Part shown: piece by piece, positions 6,970 through 14,185 of the stretch
How positions within the stretch are numbered: position 1 is the stretch's first letter
Layout of the letters: each line of letters starts with the position of its first letter
The notes under the pieces: generated by a model
What the model saw: only the letters and a program-made list of their open reading frames with translations
Database searches by the model: none
What the model was told of the DNA's origin: nothing
Translations under genes and position numbers: made by a program
Source: Planctomycetota bacterium
Lineage (GTDB): Bacteria; Planctomycetota; Brocadiia; Brocadiales; Bathyanammoxibiaceae
Length of the DNA stretch: 64,000 bases
Reading direction: 5' to 3'
NCBI GenBank assembly: GCA_016209685.1
Contig: JACQVQ010000008.1
Span: forward strand, 417,121-481,120

Positions 6970-7714
6970 GGCTTCTACCCCTCTCTGCGGCAGTAAGGTG
7001 GACGTGGCAGAAGTTGTAAAGGGGCCAGGGGCCTGTTATCTCAAAGGAATAAATCTCGTCCATGCCTTTGGCTAACTCTTCTACCCCTGCACCGAATCTC
7101 TCCTCTCCACTCTTGTCTATGAGGCAGGCCAGGCGGAGGACGTTCTTTTCATTGGACACCTTGAGTTCCTTGGTCTCATGACAGAAGGGGGAGAGGGCCT
7201 TTTGCACCTTGTGGGTATATACCTCCCTTTCTTCTTTCAGGAGGGATTCAAAGAGCTTCCCCAGTTCAATCTTCTCCCACTGTGAGGGCATTCCCCCGGA
7301 GAAGAGTGAGGTGGCCTCCTCGCGTAGTTCCGGGTTATTGTCCAGGAAGAACTTGTAGATGTTATCCACGTCCCAGACGAGCCTGAGGAACATCTCTACC
7401 TTTCCATTAAACCTTGAGAGGCAATCACTGAGGGATTTATAATTATGCTCCATGAGTTGGGCTATCCGCATCCTCTCGGCAATGGTCCCAAAGGATATGG
7501 GGAGGATGGTACCCCTCTTCATGAATTCCTTTACTACCTCCTCGTGGAGTTTGAGGTGCTGTCTCTCCGGACGGATTTTGGAAGTCCTGATGTCCCCTGC
7601 CAGTACCGTTACATCACCATATTTGAGCGGAAATACCTTAGTACCCTTTATCCCGGTAGGGAAGGGTGGATAGGCAAGTTCTGGTGCCACTACGCCATAG
7701 AGATATAAATGCAT
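6953..7714 (-). CDS. gvpF: Gas vesicle protein GvpF/GvpL (copy 1)
   Basis: 253 residues. Begins LYLYGVV as in the GvpF N-terminal ferredoxin-like domain; the middle has ILPISFGTIAE and a helical C-terminal domain, and the GPWPLYNFCHV signature is near the end. GvpF/L binds GvpA and prevents its premature aggregation. This is the most canonical of three paralogues in the locus; the others are at 12,555 and 13,304. The TPR gene ends two bases upstream of its start. Confidence 0.92.
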   Translation of the reverse strand: MHLYLYGVVAPELAYPPFPTGIKGTKVFPLKYGDVTVLAGDIRTSKIRPERQHLKLHEEVVKEFMKRGTILPISFGTIAERMRIAQLMEHNYKSLSDCLSRFNGKVEMFLRLVWDVDNIYKFFLDNNPELREEATSLFSGGMPSQWEKIELGKLFESLLKEEREVYTHKVQKALSPFCHETKELKVSNEKNVLRLACLIDKSGEERFGAGVEELAKGMDEIYSFEITGPWPLYNFCHVHLTAAERGRSHVLSR

Positions 7715-7716
7715 GG

Positions 7717-7989
7717 TTACACCACCTTATCGTAAAGGGCCAGGGCGTGGTAGGTATTGCCCTCGTGGAGGTATTTTTCTGCTAGATTAAAGAGAGACAG
7801 CCGGGCCTCCTCCGCTTCCTTACTGCCAGGGTACTCTTGAAGGATTTTGGTATATAGACCTATTGCCTGATGGGTATTCCCCTCATCTTCAAACCCCCTG
7901 GCGACCTTCAACAGTCGGCCCAGTATCAGTGGGGTAAGAACCTCTTCTCTTTCCTGTTCGGCTGATGGTGTCTCCTGAATCTCTGGCAT
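7717..7989 (-). CDS. Small TPR protein of the gas-vesicle cluster
   Basis: About 90 residues. Two tetratricopeptide-like helix pairs are seen: ARGFEDEGNTHQAIGLYTKILQ and KYLHEGNTYHALALYDKVV, each with the A/G-Y spacing of TPRs. The start at 7989 is chosen because GAGGAGGAGG lies six bases upstream. The earlier ATG at 8016 falls inside a dispersed repeat and has no site. TPR pairs usually hold a partner peptide; the likely partner is GvpF/L, encoded two bases downstream (inference). Confidence 0.7.
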   Translation of the reverse strand: MPEIQETPSAEQEREEVLTPLILGRLLKVARGFEDEGNTHQAIGLYTKILQEYPGSKEAEEARLSLFNLAEKYLHEGNTYHALALYDKVV

Positions 7990-8010
7990 GGATACCTCCT
8001 CCTCTTTATC

Positions 8011-8065
8011 TGTCATTCTGAGCGAAGCGAAGAATCTAGACCCTTCGCTTACGCTCAGGGTGACA
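8011..8065. repeat. TGTCATTCTGAGCG inverted repeat
   Basis: TGTCAYYCTGAGCG...GCGAAG arms face each other across about 55 bases. The same unit forms the core of the MITE in hicA. Confidence 0.7.
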
Positions 8066-8123
8066 CTTTGGTCTCGTTGACTGAATTTTCATAGTACGAC
8101 CCGCATCGCACGCCACATAAATT

Positions 8124-8172
8124 GTAGGGGCGGGGTTACCCCGCCTGAGGCGGATTTTCAACCTGCCCCTAC
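8124..8172. repeat. GTAGGGGC-type palindrome with nested CCGCCTGAGGCGG
   Basis: GTAGGGGC and GCCCCTAC ends enclose GGGGTTACCCC and a CCGCCTGAGGCGG palindrome, in the gap before the coiled-coil gene. Confidence 0.7.
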
Positions 8173-8176
8173 TTAT

Positions 8177-8503
8177 CTAAAAGCGGAAGACCATCTCCTT
8201 CCCCATGTGCCCTACGGTCTCAGACAGTGGAGGTTGCCTCCTATCCCCTCCGTCGTTGGAGGGGAGTCTTATGTTTGATTTCAGGAGATTGGCTAATTCC
8301 GTCTCTTCTTCCCGTATCTTCTGGAGTATCTCTTTGAGGGAGTTTGTCCTATCTTCGCAGCTCTTGAGCTGTACCTCAAAACCCCTCTTTCTTGCCGTGA
8401 GGGAGGTCAATTTTCTACAAAGGTCGTCTAATCCCTTTGAGTGGCAGGGTCTGAGTGACCTCAAGGCTTCCAGTCCTCTTCTTGCGGCCTTCTTCTTCAT
8501 CAT
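8177..8503 (-). CDS. Coiled-coil protein of unknown function, coupled to gvpN
   Basis: 108 residues, basic N-terminus (MMKKKAARRG), then heptad-like helices from about residue 28 to 75 (LTSLTARKRGFEVQLKSCEDRTNSLKEILQKIREEETEL). No known family recognised. Its start overlaps the gvpN stop by four bases (ATGA), so translation is coupled. Position in the locus suggests a vesicle accessory protein in the broad sense of GvpP/Q-like helical proteins, but there is no sequence proof. Confidence 0.6.
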   Translation of the reverse strand: MMKKKAARRGLEALRSLRPCHSKGLDDLCRKLTSLTARKRGFEVQLKSCEDRTNSLKEILQKIREEETELANLLKSNIRLPSNDGGDRRQPPLSETVGHMGKEMVFRF

Positions 8504-9423
8504 GAGGTTCTATCCTTTCCTGGCGGTTTCTCATGGGGAAAATAGGGCCTGACGTCCTCATAGGTCAAGCCCTTCCCGTTACCATTAGAAGCACCAAGGA
8601 CATCACCGCAAATCGCCAGGAAGCCTCCTTCGGGTGACACGGGGATTCCTTCCTGGGCAAGTATCTTTGCAATAGTAACGCTGGCCCTTATTGTGGGCCT
8701 GCGGTGGTTCATACCCCTTTCCCTGAAACCCCTGACAATCCGCACAATGGTCTCTACATCCTTTGGGGGCAGGGTAGACTTTGTCTGGGCTATCTGTACC
8801 TCTGTCTCCTTGTCCGGGTATGTGAGGCCAATGGTAACCATCCTGTCCAGGAGGGCATCCTGGGTGTCGTGGATGCCCGCATACTCCATGGGGTTACTGG
8901 TGAAGATGGCCCTGAAGTCAGGGTGGACGGCCCGGTAGGTGTTACCGCCCGTGTAATGGCTGGGCATACAGATGAGTCCCTCTTCCAGGACACTGAGGAG
9001 TATGTTATTGGCCTCGGGCCTACTGCGGTTGAACTCATCATAGAGGAGGGTGTAGCCATTTTTACAGGACAGGGCAAGCCTGTGGTCTACCCACCTCTTT
9101 GCCATGCTTTCATCCACCTTAATGACAGAGGGGATGAAGTTATCCACGGTCTTATTGAAGCGATAGCCATTCCCACCTCCCAGGAGGTCAGCGGTACGGT
9201 ATTCTTCATCCCCATATATTGCCACAAGGGGTCTCTCCAGTCTGGAGGCTACAAAGAAGGCCAGTGTGGTCTTGCCGCTACCGGCTGGACCGCTGAAATG
9301 TACTGGATAACCCCCCTTAAGGTAGGCCAGAGACCTTTTAACAATGCCTTCAAGGTAGGGGGTCAAGACAAAGTCTTCCCTGGCCTCTGGCCTAAGGACC
9401 GTATACTCTGAATCTGTGTACAT
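8500..9423 (-). CDS. gvpN: Gas vesicle AAA+ ATPase GvpN
   Basis: 307-residue MoxR-type AAA+ protein. Walker A GPAGSGKT at residues 45-52, Walker B TLLYDEFNRS near 126-133, sensor-type FTSNPMEYAG and an R-rich lid (RERGMNHRRPTIRAS). GvpN is known to strengthen or enlarge vesicles and can bind ATP. It follows a small helical gene 34 bases downstream of that stop, in the run that starts at gvpA. Confidence 0.93.
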   Translation of the reverse strand: MYTDSEYTVLRPEAREDFVLTPYLEGIVKRSLAYLKGGYPVHFSGPAGSGKTTLAFFVASRLERPLVAIYGDEEYRTADLLGGGNGYRFNKTVDNFIPSVIKVDESMAKRWVDHRLALSCKNGYTLLYDEFNRSRPEANNILLSVLEEGLICMPSHYTGGNTYRAVHPDFRAIFTSNPMEYAGIHDTQDALLDRMVTIGLTYPDKETEVQIAQTKSTLPPKDVETIVRIVRGFRERGMNHRRPTIRASVTIAKILAQEGIPVSPEGGFLAICGDVLGASNGNGKGLTYEDVRPYFPHEKPPGKDRTS

Positions 9424-9456
9424 GAGGCTGGCTCCTCCAGTCTTTCAGAGAGGCTG

Positions 9457-9672
9457 TTAATGGATCTTTGAGCACTCTTTGGCGAACTTCTTAAAAGTGT
9501 TGCTGGCAGTCTGAAAATCCTGCCTGAGGGGCTGAAGGAAATCATTATGGAAACCCTCTAAAAAGTTGTGGGTCTCCTGGACAATCTCCTTACACCTATT
9601 GACCCTGTCTTTCTTGGAGGTCAACATGTCATGACACATGTCTTCCATCTTCTGGGCAAAAGTGAATTCCAT
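9457..9672 (-). CDS. Small helical protein of the gas-vesicle cluster
   Basis: 71 residues, nearly all helical, with three Cys. AGGAGG lies seven bases before the ATG. A segment reading CKEIVQETHNFLE resembles AEAIVKEVDELLE in the 88-residue protein at 12,233, so the two may be paralogues. Its position between gvpA and gvpN is where other species have gvpC, but there are no 33-residue GvpC repeats, so it is not called gvpC. Confidence 0.6.
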   Translation of the reverse strand: MEFTFAQKMEDMCHDMLTSKKDRVNRCKEIVQETHNFLEGFHNDFLQPLRQDFQTASNTFKKFAKECSKIH

Positions 9673-9808
9673 TGTTCGTCCTCCTTTTCTAATCAGAATG
9701 ACGTTATTGTGATTATAAAACCCTTTACGGAGGGGGACGAGGCGACACAAGCGGCTGTGAATGTCCCCGGTCCCCCTCTTAAAAAGGGTTTCTACCGCAA
9801 ACCGTCCA

Positions 9809-10027
9809 TTAAGCCGGTGCGGCGGCGGTTGCAGTCAGCCCTATGGCCTCCGCATACTTTAGATAGGTCTCTACAGAGGCTATCACTACCCTGGCCTCTA
9901 TTGAGAGCAGTTCAATGCCTACTAAGGACACCCTTACCCAGGCATCAATGACGATTCCCTTGTCCAACACACGATCAACGACCTCGGCCAGACCACTGGA
10001 ATCACAACTCTTCGCTACCCTTGCCAT
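9809..10027 (-). CDS. gvpA: Main gas vesicle shell protein GvpA
   Basis: 72 residues, the usual GvpA length. Core [30 protein letters not shown] and [21 protein letters not shown] match the ribbed shell protein closely, unlike the two divergent superfamily members at 5172 and 6405. AAGGAGGTG lies nine bases before the ATG, the strongest ribosome site in the cluster, as fits the most abundant product. A sigma-54 promoter is about 60-75 bases upstream. It is the first gene of the structural operon; the gap to the next gene is 136 bases. Confidence 0.96.
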   Translation of the reverse strand: MARVAKSCDSSGLAEVVDRVLDKGIVIDAWVRVSLVGIELLSIEARVVIASVETYLKYAEAIGLTATAAAPA

Positions 10028-10367
10028 CTGTCTTCACCTCCTTTTCACTTGGTCCCTAAGACTAGAAACTTCGTTCCTCTAATTAGCTAATCCAGTGCCA
10101 ATATCAGGAAAAAGTTTTGCAATTAAATGGGTCTGTAGTAACGGTTGTAGGGACAGGGCTTTAGTCCGCCTAAGGCGGATCCTGGAGAGGACGGACAGAC
10201 CTGAAGGTTTGTCCCTACTATTGCTTTTTTGGAAGGATTACTATGGGAGGAAATCGCCAATTATTGAAGGTATCCTATAAGAACAGAGGACATCCCCCCT
10301 TGATGGAGGAGGGAAGGATGGGGCAAGGAAGGGAATACTAAGCGTAGGGGCGTATTGCAATACGCCC
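10028..10367. other. gvpA control region
   Basis: 340 bases between the receiver gene and gvpA. It holds the sigma-54 promoter, one imperfect GTAGGGAC...GTCCCTAC repeat (10,147-10,218) with a nested CCGCCTAAGGCGG, and one perfect GTAGGGGC palindrome (10,344-10,371) at the receiver-gene stop. I see no textbook NtrC TGCACC-N5-GGTGCA enhancer. No ORF is convincing. Confidence 0.6.
10085..10100 (-). promoter_or_regulatory. Sigma-54 promoter of the gvpA operon
   Basis: On the minus strand it reads TGGCACTGGATTAGCT. The GG at -24 and GC at -12 have exactly the needed spacing, and TGGCAC is a perfect half. Start of transcription is expected near 10,073, leaving a leader of about 45 bases before gvpA. 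An NtrC-type activator with GAFTGA is encoded in the same locus at 16,938. Confidence 0.75.
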
Positions 10368-10371
10368 CTAC
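10344..10371. repeat. GTAGGGGC palindrome with CGTATTGCAATACG core
   Basis: Perfect palindrome. The same core recurs in frame inside the SDR gene at 60,750. Confidence 0.8.
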
Positions 10372-10760
10372 AAGCTACCCTCTTTGGGGAAGAATCTGCG
10401 TGCGTAACTCCTTATCTCGTTAACTTCAAAGGGCTTGCTTATAAACCCAACGTATAACCCTTCTTCCAGTCCCTTCTTAATAACAGGGTCATCACCATAG
10501 TAATAACCTGATATCAGGACCATAGGTAAGGAGGGATTAGAGGCCTTTATCAACCTCGCCAGCTCAATACCGTCCATGTCAGGTAGTTTAATATCCACGA
10601 AGGCCAGTTGTGGGCTATCCCTTTTTAATATTGCCAATGCACCCTCTGCGGTGTGGGCGCTATGGGTCTTGATACCCTCGCCCTGCAGTACCCTCTCCAG
10701 GGCCCAGCACATGTCTACTTCGTCATCTATTACCAGTGCCTTCAGTCCTTGCATGGTCAT
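10368..10760 (-). CDS. Receiver-only response regulator (CheY-like)
   Basis: 130 residues, a single receiver domain with acidic pair D12/D13, phosphoacceptor D56 (FVDIKLPDMDG), S84 at the Thr switch position and K109. No output domain, so it must act through a partner or as a phosphate shuttle. It starts four bases after the kinase gene at 10,765, so the two are a pair, probably feeding the NtrC-type regulator. Its stop abuts a GTAGGGGC palindrome. Confidence 0.9.
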   Translation of the reverse strand: MTMQGLKALVIDDEVDMCWALERVLQGEGIKTHSAHTAEGALAILKRDSPQLAFVDIKLPDMDGIELARLIKASNPSLPMVLISGYYYGDDPVIKKGLEEGLYVGFISKPFEVNEIRSYARRFFPKEGSL

Positions 10761-10764
10761 TCAC

Positions 10765-12222
10765 CTATTTTGTTATTGGAAGTAAGATGGTAAACGTAGA
10801 ACCTTCCCCTTCGGTGCTAACTACTCTTATCTCTCCGCCATGTTCCTTGACGATACCATAGCATATAGCCAGTCCAAGTCCGGTGCCCTTGCCCAGGGGC
10901 ATGGTGGTAAAGAAGGGGTCAAATATCTTGTCCATGTGCTCTTTAGGGATACCTGCCCCATTGTCCCTGAAGGTTACCAGCAAGGAGGAGGGACGCCATC
11001 CCTTTTCCACCTCGGTCCGTATCCATAACTGGCCCCCCCTGGGCATGGCATTATAGGCGTTAATAATGATGTTTAAGAAGACTTGTTTCAGTAGTTTGCC
11101 ATCGGCATTAATCAGGGGCAAAGAGGGGTCCAGCTCTTTATGCACGGTGATTTGCTGGGTAGAGAGTTGTTTGCCGATAAGTCCCAGGGTTTCGTCCAGA
11201 ATTTTGTTGATATCGGTGGGTTCGTTGTATCTTGTGGAGGGGCGGGCAAATTTCAGCAGGCCCTCTATTATCTCGGAGGCCCTGCTGATACCCGTGTGAA
11301 TCTTCTGGGCGCACTCCCTGAGGAGTTGAGGGTCATCAGGTCTCTCCATAAATATCTGTGCGGCGGCAGAACTTATCCCCAGCGGGTTTCTAAGTTCGTG
11401 GGCAATCCCCCCCGCCAGTACCCCCAGGGAGGCGAGCTTGGCCGATTGAATCAACTGGGCCTGGAGCTGTTTCGTCTCAGTAAGGTCACGCCCAATGCCC
11501 ACCAGCCCCACCAGTGTCCCGGCCTCACTTCTCATAGAAGAAAAACCCCATGCAACGGGTATCTTCTTGCCCCCTTTGGTCGTTATCTCCACCTCCAGGT
11601 GCTCTACCTTTCCTGGCTGGGCGGTGTTCTGGAGGACTTGCCTCATCTCCTCGGCATCTCTTGAGGTGCAGAGGGTGGTAATATGGTGCCCTCTGACTTC
11701 CAGGGCATTGAACCCCGTAATCCTCTCCCCGGCGGTATTCCAGGTGGTAATTGTGCCATAAGGTTCAAGCGAGACCACTATGTCGTTGGCGCTCTCCACT
11801 ATGCTGGCCAGATGTCTCTCAGTCTTCCGGACCTCCTCCCTCAGCCTTGACTGCTCCGTTATGTCCTCCATGAGGAGCATGACGTTCTCCATCCCTTTTA
11901 TCCCCCTGAGGGGGTTCAGGCTATAGTAGTAGACCCTGTAAGGGATGCCCGGGGCCCTGTAAACCATTTCTTGTCCGGGGATACCCTTCCCCTCCTGGAT
12001 GACCTTCTTTAGGAGGACTGGAAGGTGGCTGTACTTCAATAGTACGGGAGGAAATATGCCCTCCGGGCCTCTACCCATTACGGCATCCAATTTAAGCCGG
12101 GTCTTCTCCAGGAAGTTCTCGTTAACAAATACCACCTTCAAGGAGGAATCAAAGACGAGGATGGAGATGGGTAAGTGGGAGATGATTTGTTCAAAAAATT
12201 TTTCTGTGTCCGACATTACCAT
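10765..12222 (-). CDS. Soluble PAS-PAS sensor histidine kinase
   Basis: About 485 residues without membrane segments, so it senses an internal signal. Two PAS domains (about residues 10-125 and 140-255), then the H-box GGIAHELRNPLG with His near 275, and an HATPase domain with N-box INAYNAMPRGG, DNGAGI and GTGLGLAICYGIVKEHGG. The H-box type is the NtrB-like one that pairs with sigma-54 activators. The ATG at 12,222 follows the stop of the small gene upstream; an in-frame TTG at 12,255 would overlap it by 23 bases. PAS ligands cannot be told from sequence. Confidence 0.9.
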   Translation of the reverse strand: MVMSDTEKFFEQIISHLPISILVFDSSLKVVFVNENFLEKTRLKLDAVMGRGPEGIFPPVLLKYSHLPVLLKKVIQEGKGIPGQEMVYRAPGIPYRVYYYSLNPLRGIKGMENVMLLMEDITEQSRLREEVRKTERHLASIVESANDIVVSLEPYGTITTWNTAGERITGFNALEVRGHHITTLCTSRDAEEMRQVLQNTAQPGKVEHLEVEITTKGGKKIPVAWGFSSMRSEAGTLVGLVGIGRDLTETKQLQAQLIQSAKLASLGVLAGGIAHELRNPLGISSAAAQIFMERPDDPQLLRECAQKIHTGISRASEIIEGLLKFARPSTRYNEPTDINKILDETLGLIGKQLSTQQITVHKELDPSLPLINADGKLLKQVFLNIIINAYNAMPRGGQLWIRTEVEKGWRPSSLLVTFRDNGAGIPKEHMDKIFDPFFTTMPLGKGTGLGLAICYGIVKEHGGEIRVVSTEGEGSTFTILLPITK

Positions 12223-12232
12223 TTCTATTGTC

Positions 12233-12499
12233 TCAGCCGATGGTCTTCTTTCCAATGGAGCTATGAAGTTTTATGGCCATTTCAGCTATCTGCTTCTTCA
12301 GGGAGGCAGTCTGGCGGAAGGCCTGACACCGGGCAGACTGGTCATGCCCGGGGTCCTCCAGGAGTTCGTCCACCTCCTTAACAATGGCCTCGGCCCTCCT
12401 TATCTTGTCCTGGCTGTCCTTTGCGGTATTCAGGGCCTTTGTAAGGGACTCCAGGGGTTCCTCCCTGTCCTTGCATATCTGACAGGAAATTATTGCCAT
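12233..12499 (-). CDS. Small helical protein of the gas-vesicle cluster
   Basis: 88 residues. Starts MAIISCQICKDREEPLESL with a CxxC pair, then one long helical segment RRAEAIVKEVDELLEDPG and a second helix to the end. AAGGAGG precedes the ATG by nine bases. It resembles the 71-residue protein at 9457 in the central helix. It lies between a gvpF/L paralogue and the kinase, so it could be either structural or regulatory. Confidence 0.6.
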   Translation of the reverse strand: MAIISCQICKDREEPLESLTKALNTAKDSQDKIRRAEAIVKEVDELLEDPGHDQSARCQAFRQTASLKKQIAEMAIKLHSSIGKKTIG

Positions 12500-12520
12500 A
12501 GGAACTGCCCTCCTTTTTAA

Positions 12521-12558
12521 GTAGGGGCACGTTGTCCGCCTGAGGCGGATGCCCCTAC
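12521..12558. repeat. GTAGGGGC-type palindrome with nested CCGCCTGAGGCGG
   Basis: Ends GTAGGGGC/GCCCCTAC enclose ACGTTGTCCGCCTGAGGCGGAT. It lies between the small gene and gvpF/L copy 2. Confidence 0.75.
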
Positions 12559-13304
12559 GCGACCTCAAGAAATTCCGGGACAAAGCTGTAAGGGGGCCAG
12601 GGGCCACTGTAAAGTACCTTCTCAGGGAGACGTCCTCTAATCTCACCAAAGGCCCTCTCAAATTCTTCTAACCTGTCCCTCCTCACCAGGTAATAGATAG
12701 AGGACATATACCTGCTTGATTCCAGTTGGCTCTCCGCAATTAACGGTCTGAGCCTTTGTTCCAGTACCTTACATACCTCCTCTGCCCGCAGGCCGAGTTG
12801 GCGTCCTTCCTCTTGAACCTGCCTCTTTTGTCTGAGATACTCTATCCCTTCGCTACGCTCAAGGGCAGGCCCGCTCGGGGCCTCTGCCCTCTCCCCGGAT
12901 ACAGGGGCAGGGAGGGGGGTTCTCTCCTCGCCTTCCAGTACCACCCTCAGACTAATCTCTACCATATCTTTTAACCTATCAAGGGTCTCTTCTAGCCGGG
13001 AGGAATGCCTTTGCAGGAGTTCCACCACCGCCTCCCGGTGCTTCAGGGTGGTGGAGAATCGCATGGGAATCACGGCTAAAAGGGTGTGGACGTATTCCAC
13101 CACCTCCTTATGCAGGAAGAGGTCCTGTAGGGTGAGAGAGTAGTCGTCCTTAGGAAGCGCCGAGCACACCCCAGTCAGCCCTTCCCACGTAATAACCTCC
13201 AAGGGGCTCTCTCCCACCCCCTTCAGGGTATCTGGCAGAGATAACCCGCTCCTGCTCACGCAATAGAGGTAGGTGGGAGGGCTACTTTGGACAACGGCTT
13301 CCAT
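12555..13304 (-). CDS. Gas vesicle GvpF/GvpL paralogue (copy 2)
   Basis: 249 residues. Starts TYLYCVSRSG; mid motif VIPMRFSTTLKHREAV; ends with YSGPWPPYSFVPEFL, the GvpF/L signature. In the linker between the two domains, residues about 130-155 (PAPVSGERAEAPSGPALERSEG) are encoded by GC-rich repeat sequence containing the CCCTTCGCTACGCTCAAGGGCAGG word that also occurs between genes near 53,146. The insert is in frame. The gene overlaps copy 3 by one base (TGATG). Confidence 0.85.
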   Translation of the reverse strand: MEAVVQSSPPTYLYCVSRSGLSLPDTLKGVGESPLEVITWEGLTGVCSALPKDDYSLTLQDLFLHKEVVEYVHTLLAVIPMRFSTTLKHREAVVELLQRHSSRLEETLDRLKDMVEISLRVVLEGEERTPLPAPVSGERAEAPSGPALERSEGIEYLRQKRQVQEEGRQLGLRAEEVCKVLEQRLRPLIAESQLESSRYMSSIYYLVRRDRLEEFERAFGEIRGRLPEKVLYSGPWPPYSFVPEFLEVA

Positions 13305-14185
13305 CAGGCATTCACCTCATCTGGTATCTTCTCCAGGCTAGGGCAGAAGTTGTAAGGGGGCCAGGGACCGGCAAGTTCAAAGAGGAGACCCCACGGCCTA
13401 TAACCCTCTTTCAGTTCTTCCACCATCTCCCTGAAGCTCTCTAACATCAGTTTTGACACCAAGAAGGCCCCGTTCAGGAGCATATCCTCTGCCCTTTGGG
13501 TAACCTTTTTTTCGTGGACTTTCAGGGTCATCCCCTCTACGGACAGAGAGTTAATCGCCTCATATATGTCCTGTATTATCCTGCTAATGGTATTAGAAAG
13601 CCCCTCATCAGCCATTTCTTGCAGGCGTTTCTTGTGGAGGTATCGTTCCCCAGGGGTCTTGAAGGTCTGGCGGTTCATCTCTTTTAGACGTGCATCGGTC
13701 TCCAGCAGGTGGCTCACCGCCCTGGATTCATCACAATACACCTTTAGTGACCACTCCTCCTTGTCCTGTATATATTCCAGATAATGGTCCAACTCCGGGA
13801 GATGGGGGTTAAGGGTATTCAGGAGGCTCTTTTCGCTCTTGAAAAGGGTCAAGAATTTCACGGGGAGGATGGCCTGATTCCGCATAACCTCTTCTACTAC
13901 GTATTCATGTTCCCTGACCCTCTTGGCCACCCAGCCTGGCTCTTTCACCTGCTTACTTAGAGAGGCCACCTTCCAGGGCAGCTTGCTAAGGGCCACTGCC
14001 AGCATTGGGGGCAGAGCCCCAATGCTATAGCCCTGGGGCCCAATGCTATAGCCCTGGTGCTCCGCCACCAGGGCTCCGTGTGGGAGGAAGAATACGGGTT
14101 CTGACTCTACTCCTTGCAATCTAAGCTTATGGAGAGAGGGCGTGTCCCTACTTATGCAGTAGACGTAGAGGTAAGGGTTTTTCAT
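13304..14185 (-). CDS. Gas vesicle GvpF/GvpL paralogue (copy 3)
   Basis: 293 residues, the longest of the three. Starts [10 protein letters not shown]; mid motif [17 protein letters not shown]; ends [17 protein letters not shown]. Residues about 38-60 ([19 protein letters not shown]) are an in-frame insert coded by palindromes at 14,004-14,073, with a directly repeated QGYSIG. Start overlaps the CDC48-like gene by four bases. Three GvpF/L proteins may form a hetero-complex on GvpA, each with different contacts (inference). Confidence 0.87.
   Translation of the reverse strand: MKNPYLYVYCISRDTPSLHKLRLQGVESEPVFFLPHGALVAEHQGYSIGPQGYSIGALPPMLAVALSKLPWKVASLSKQVKEPGWVAKRVREHEYVVEEVMRNQAILPVKFLTLFKSEKSLLNTLNPHLPELDHYLEYIQDKEEWSLKVYCDESRAVSHLLETDARLKEMNRQTFKTPGERYLHKKRLQEMADEGLSNTISRIIQDIYEAINSLSVEGMTLKVHEKKVTQRAEDMLLNGAFLVSKLMLESFREMVEELKEGYRPWGLLFELAGPWPPYNFCPSLEKIPDEVNA
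14004..14073. repeat. Tandem palindromes inside gvpF/L copy 3
   Basis: ATTGGGGGCAGAGCCCCAAT, a doubled CCCAATGCTATAGCCCTGG unit and CCCTGGTG-CTCCG-CACCAGGG follow one another. The frame stays open throughout. Confidence 0.75.

Noticed and set aside
8704..9411. Long plus-strand ORF opposite gvpN (and similar ones opposite the CDC48-like and PII genes)
   Set aside because: Shadow frames of well-supported genes; no ribosome sites or family motifs.
9457..9672. gvpC at the position after gvpA
   Set aside because: No 33-residue repeats; 71 residues is too short.
10101..10367. NtrC-type enhancer upstream of the sigma-54 promoter
   Set aside because: No TGCACC-N5-GGTGCA or similar dyad could be seen; the activator's site must differ from NtrC.
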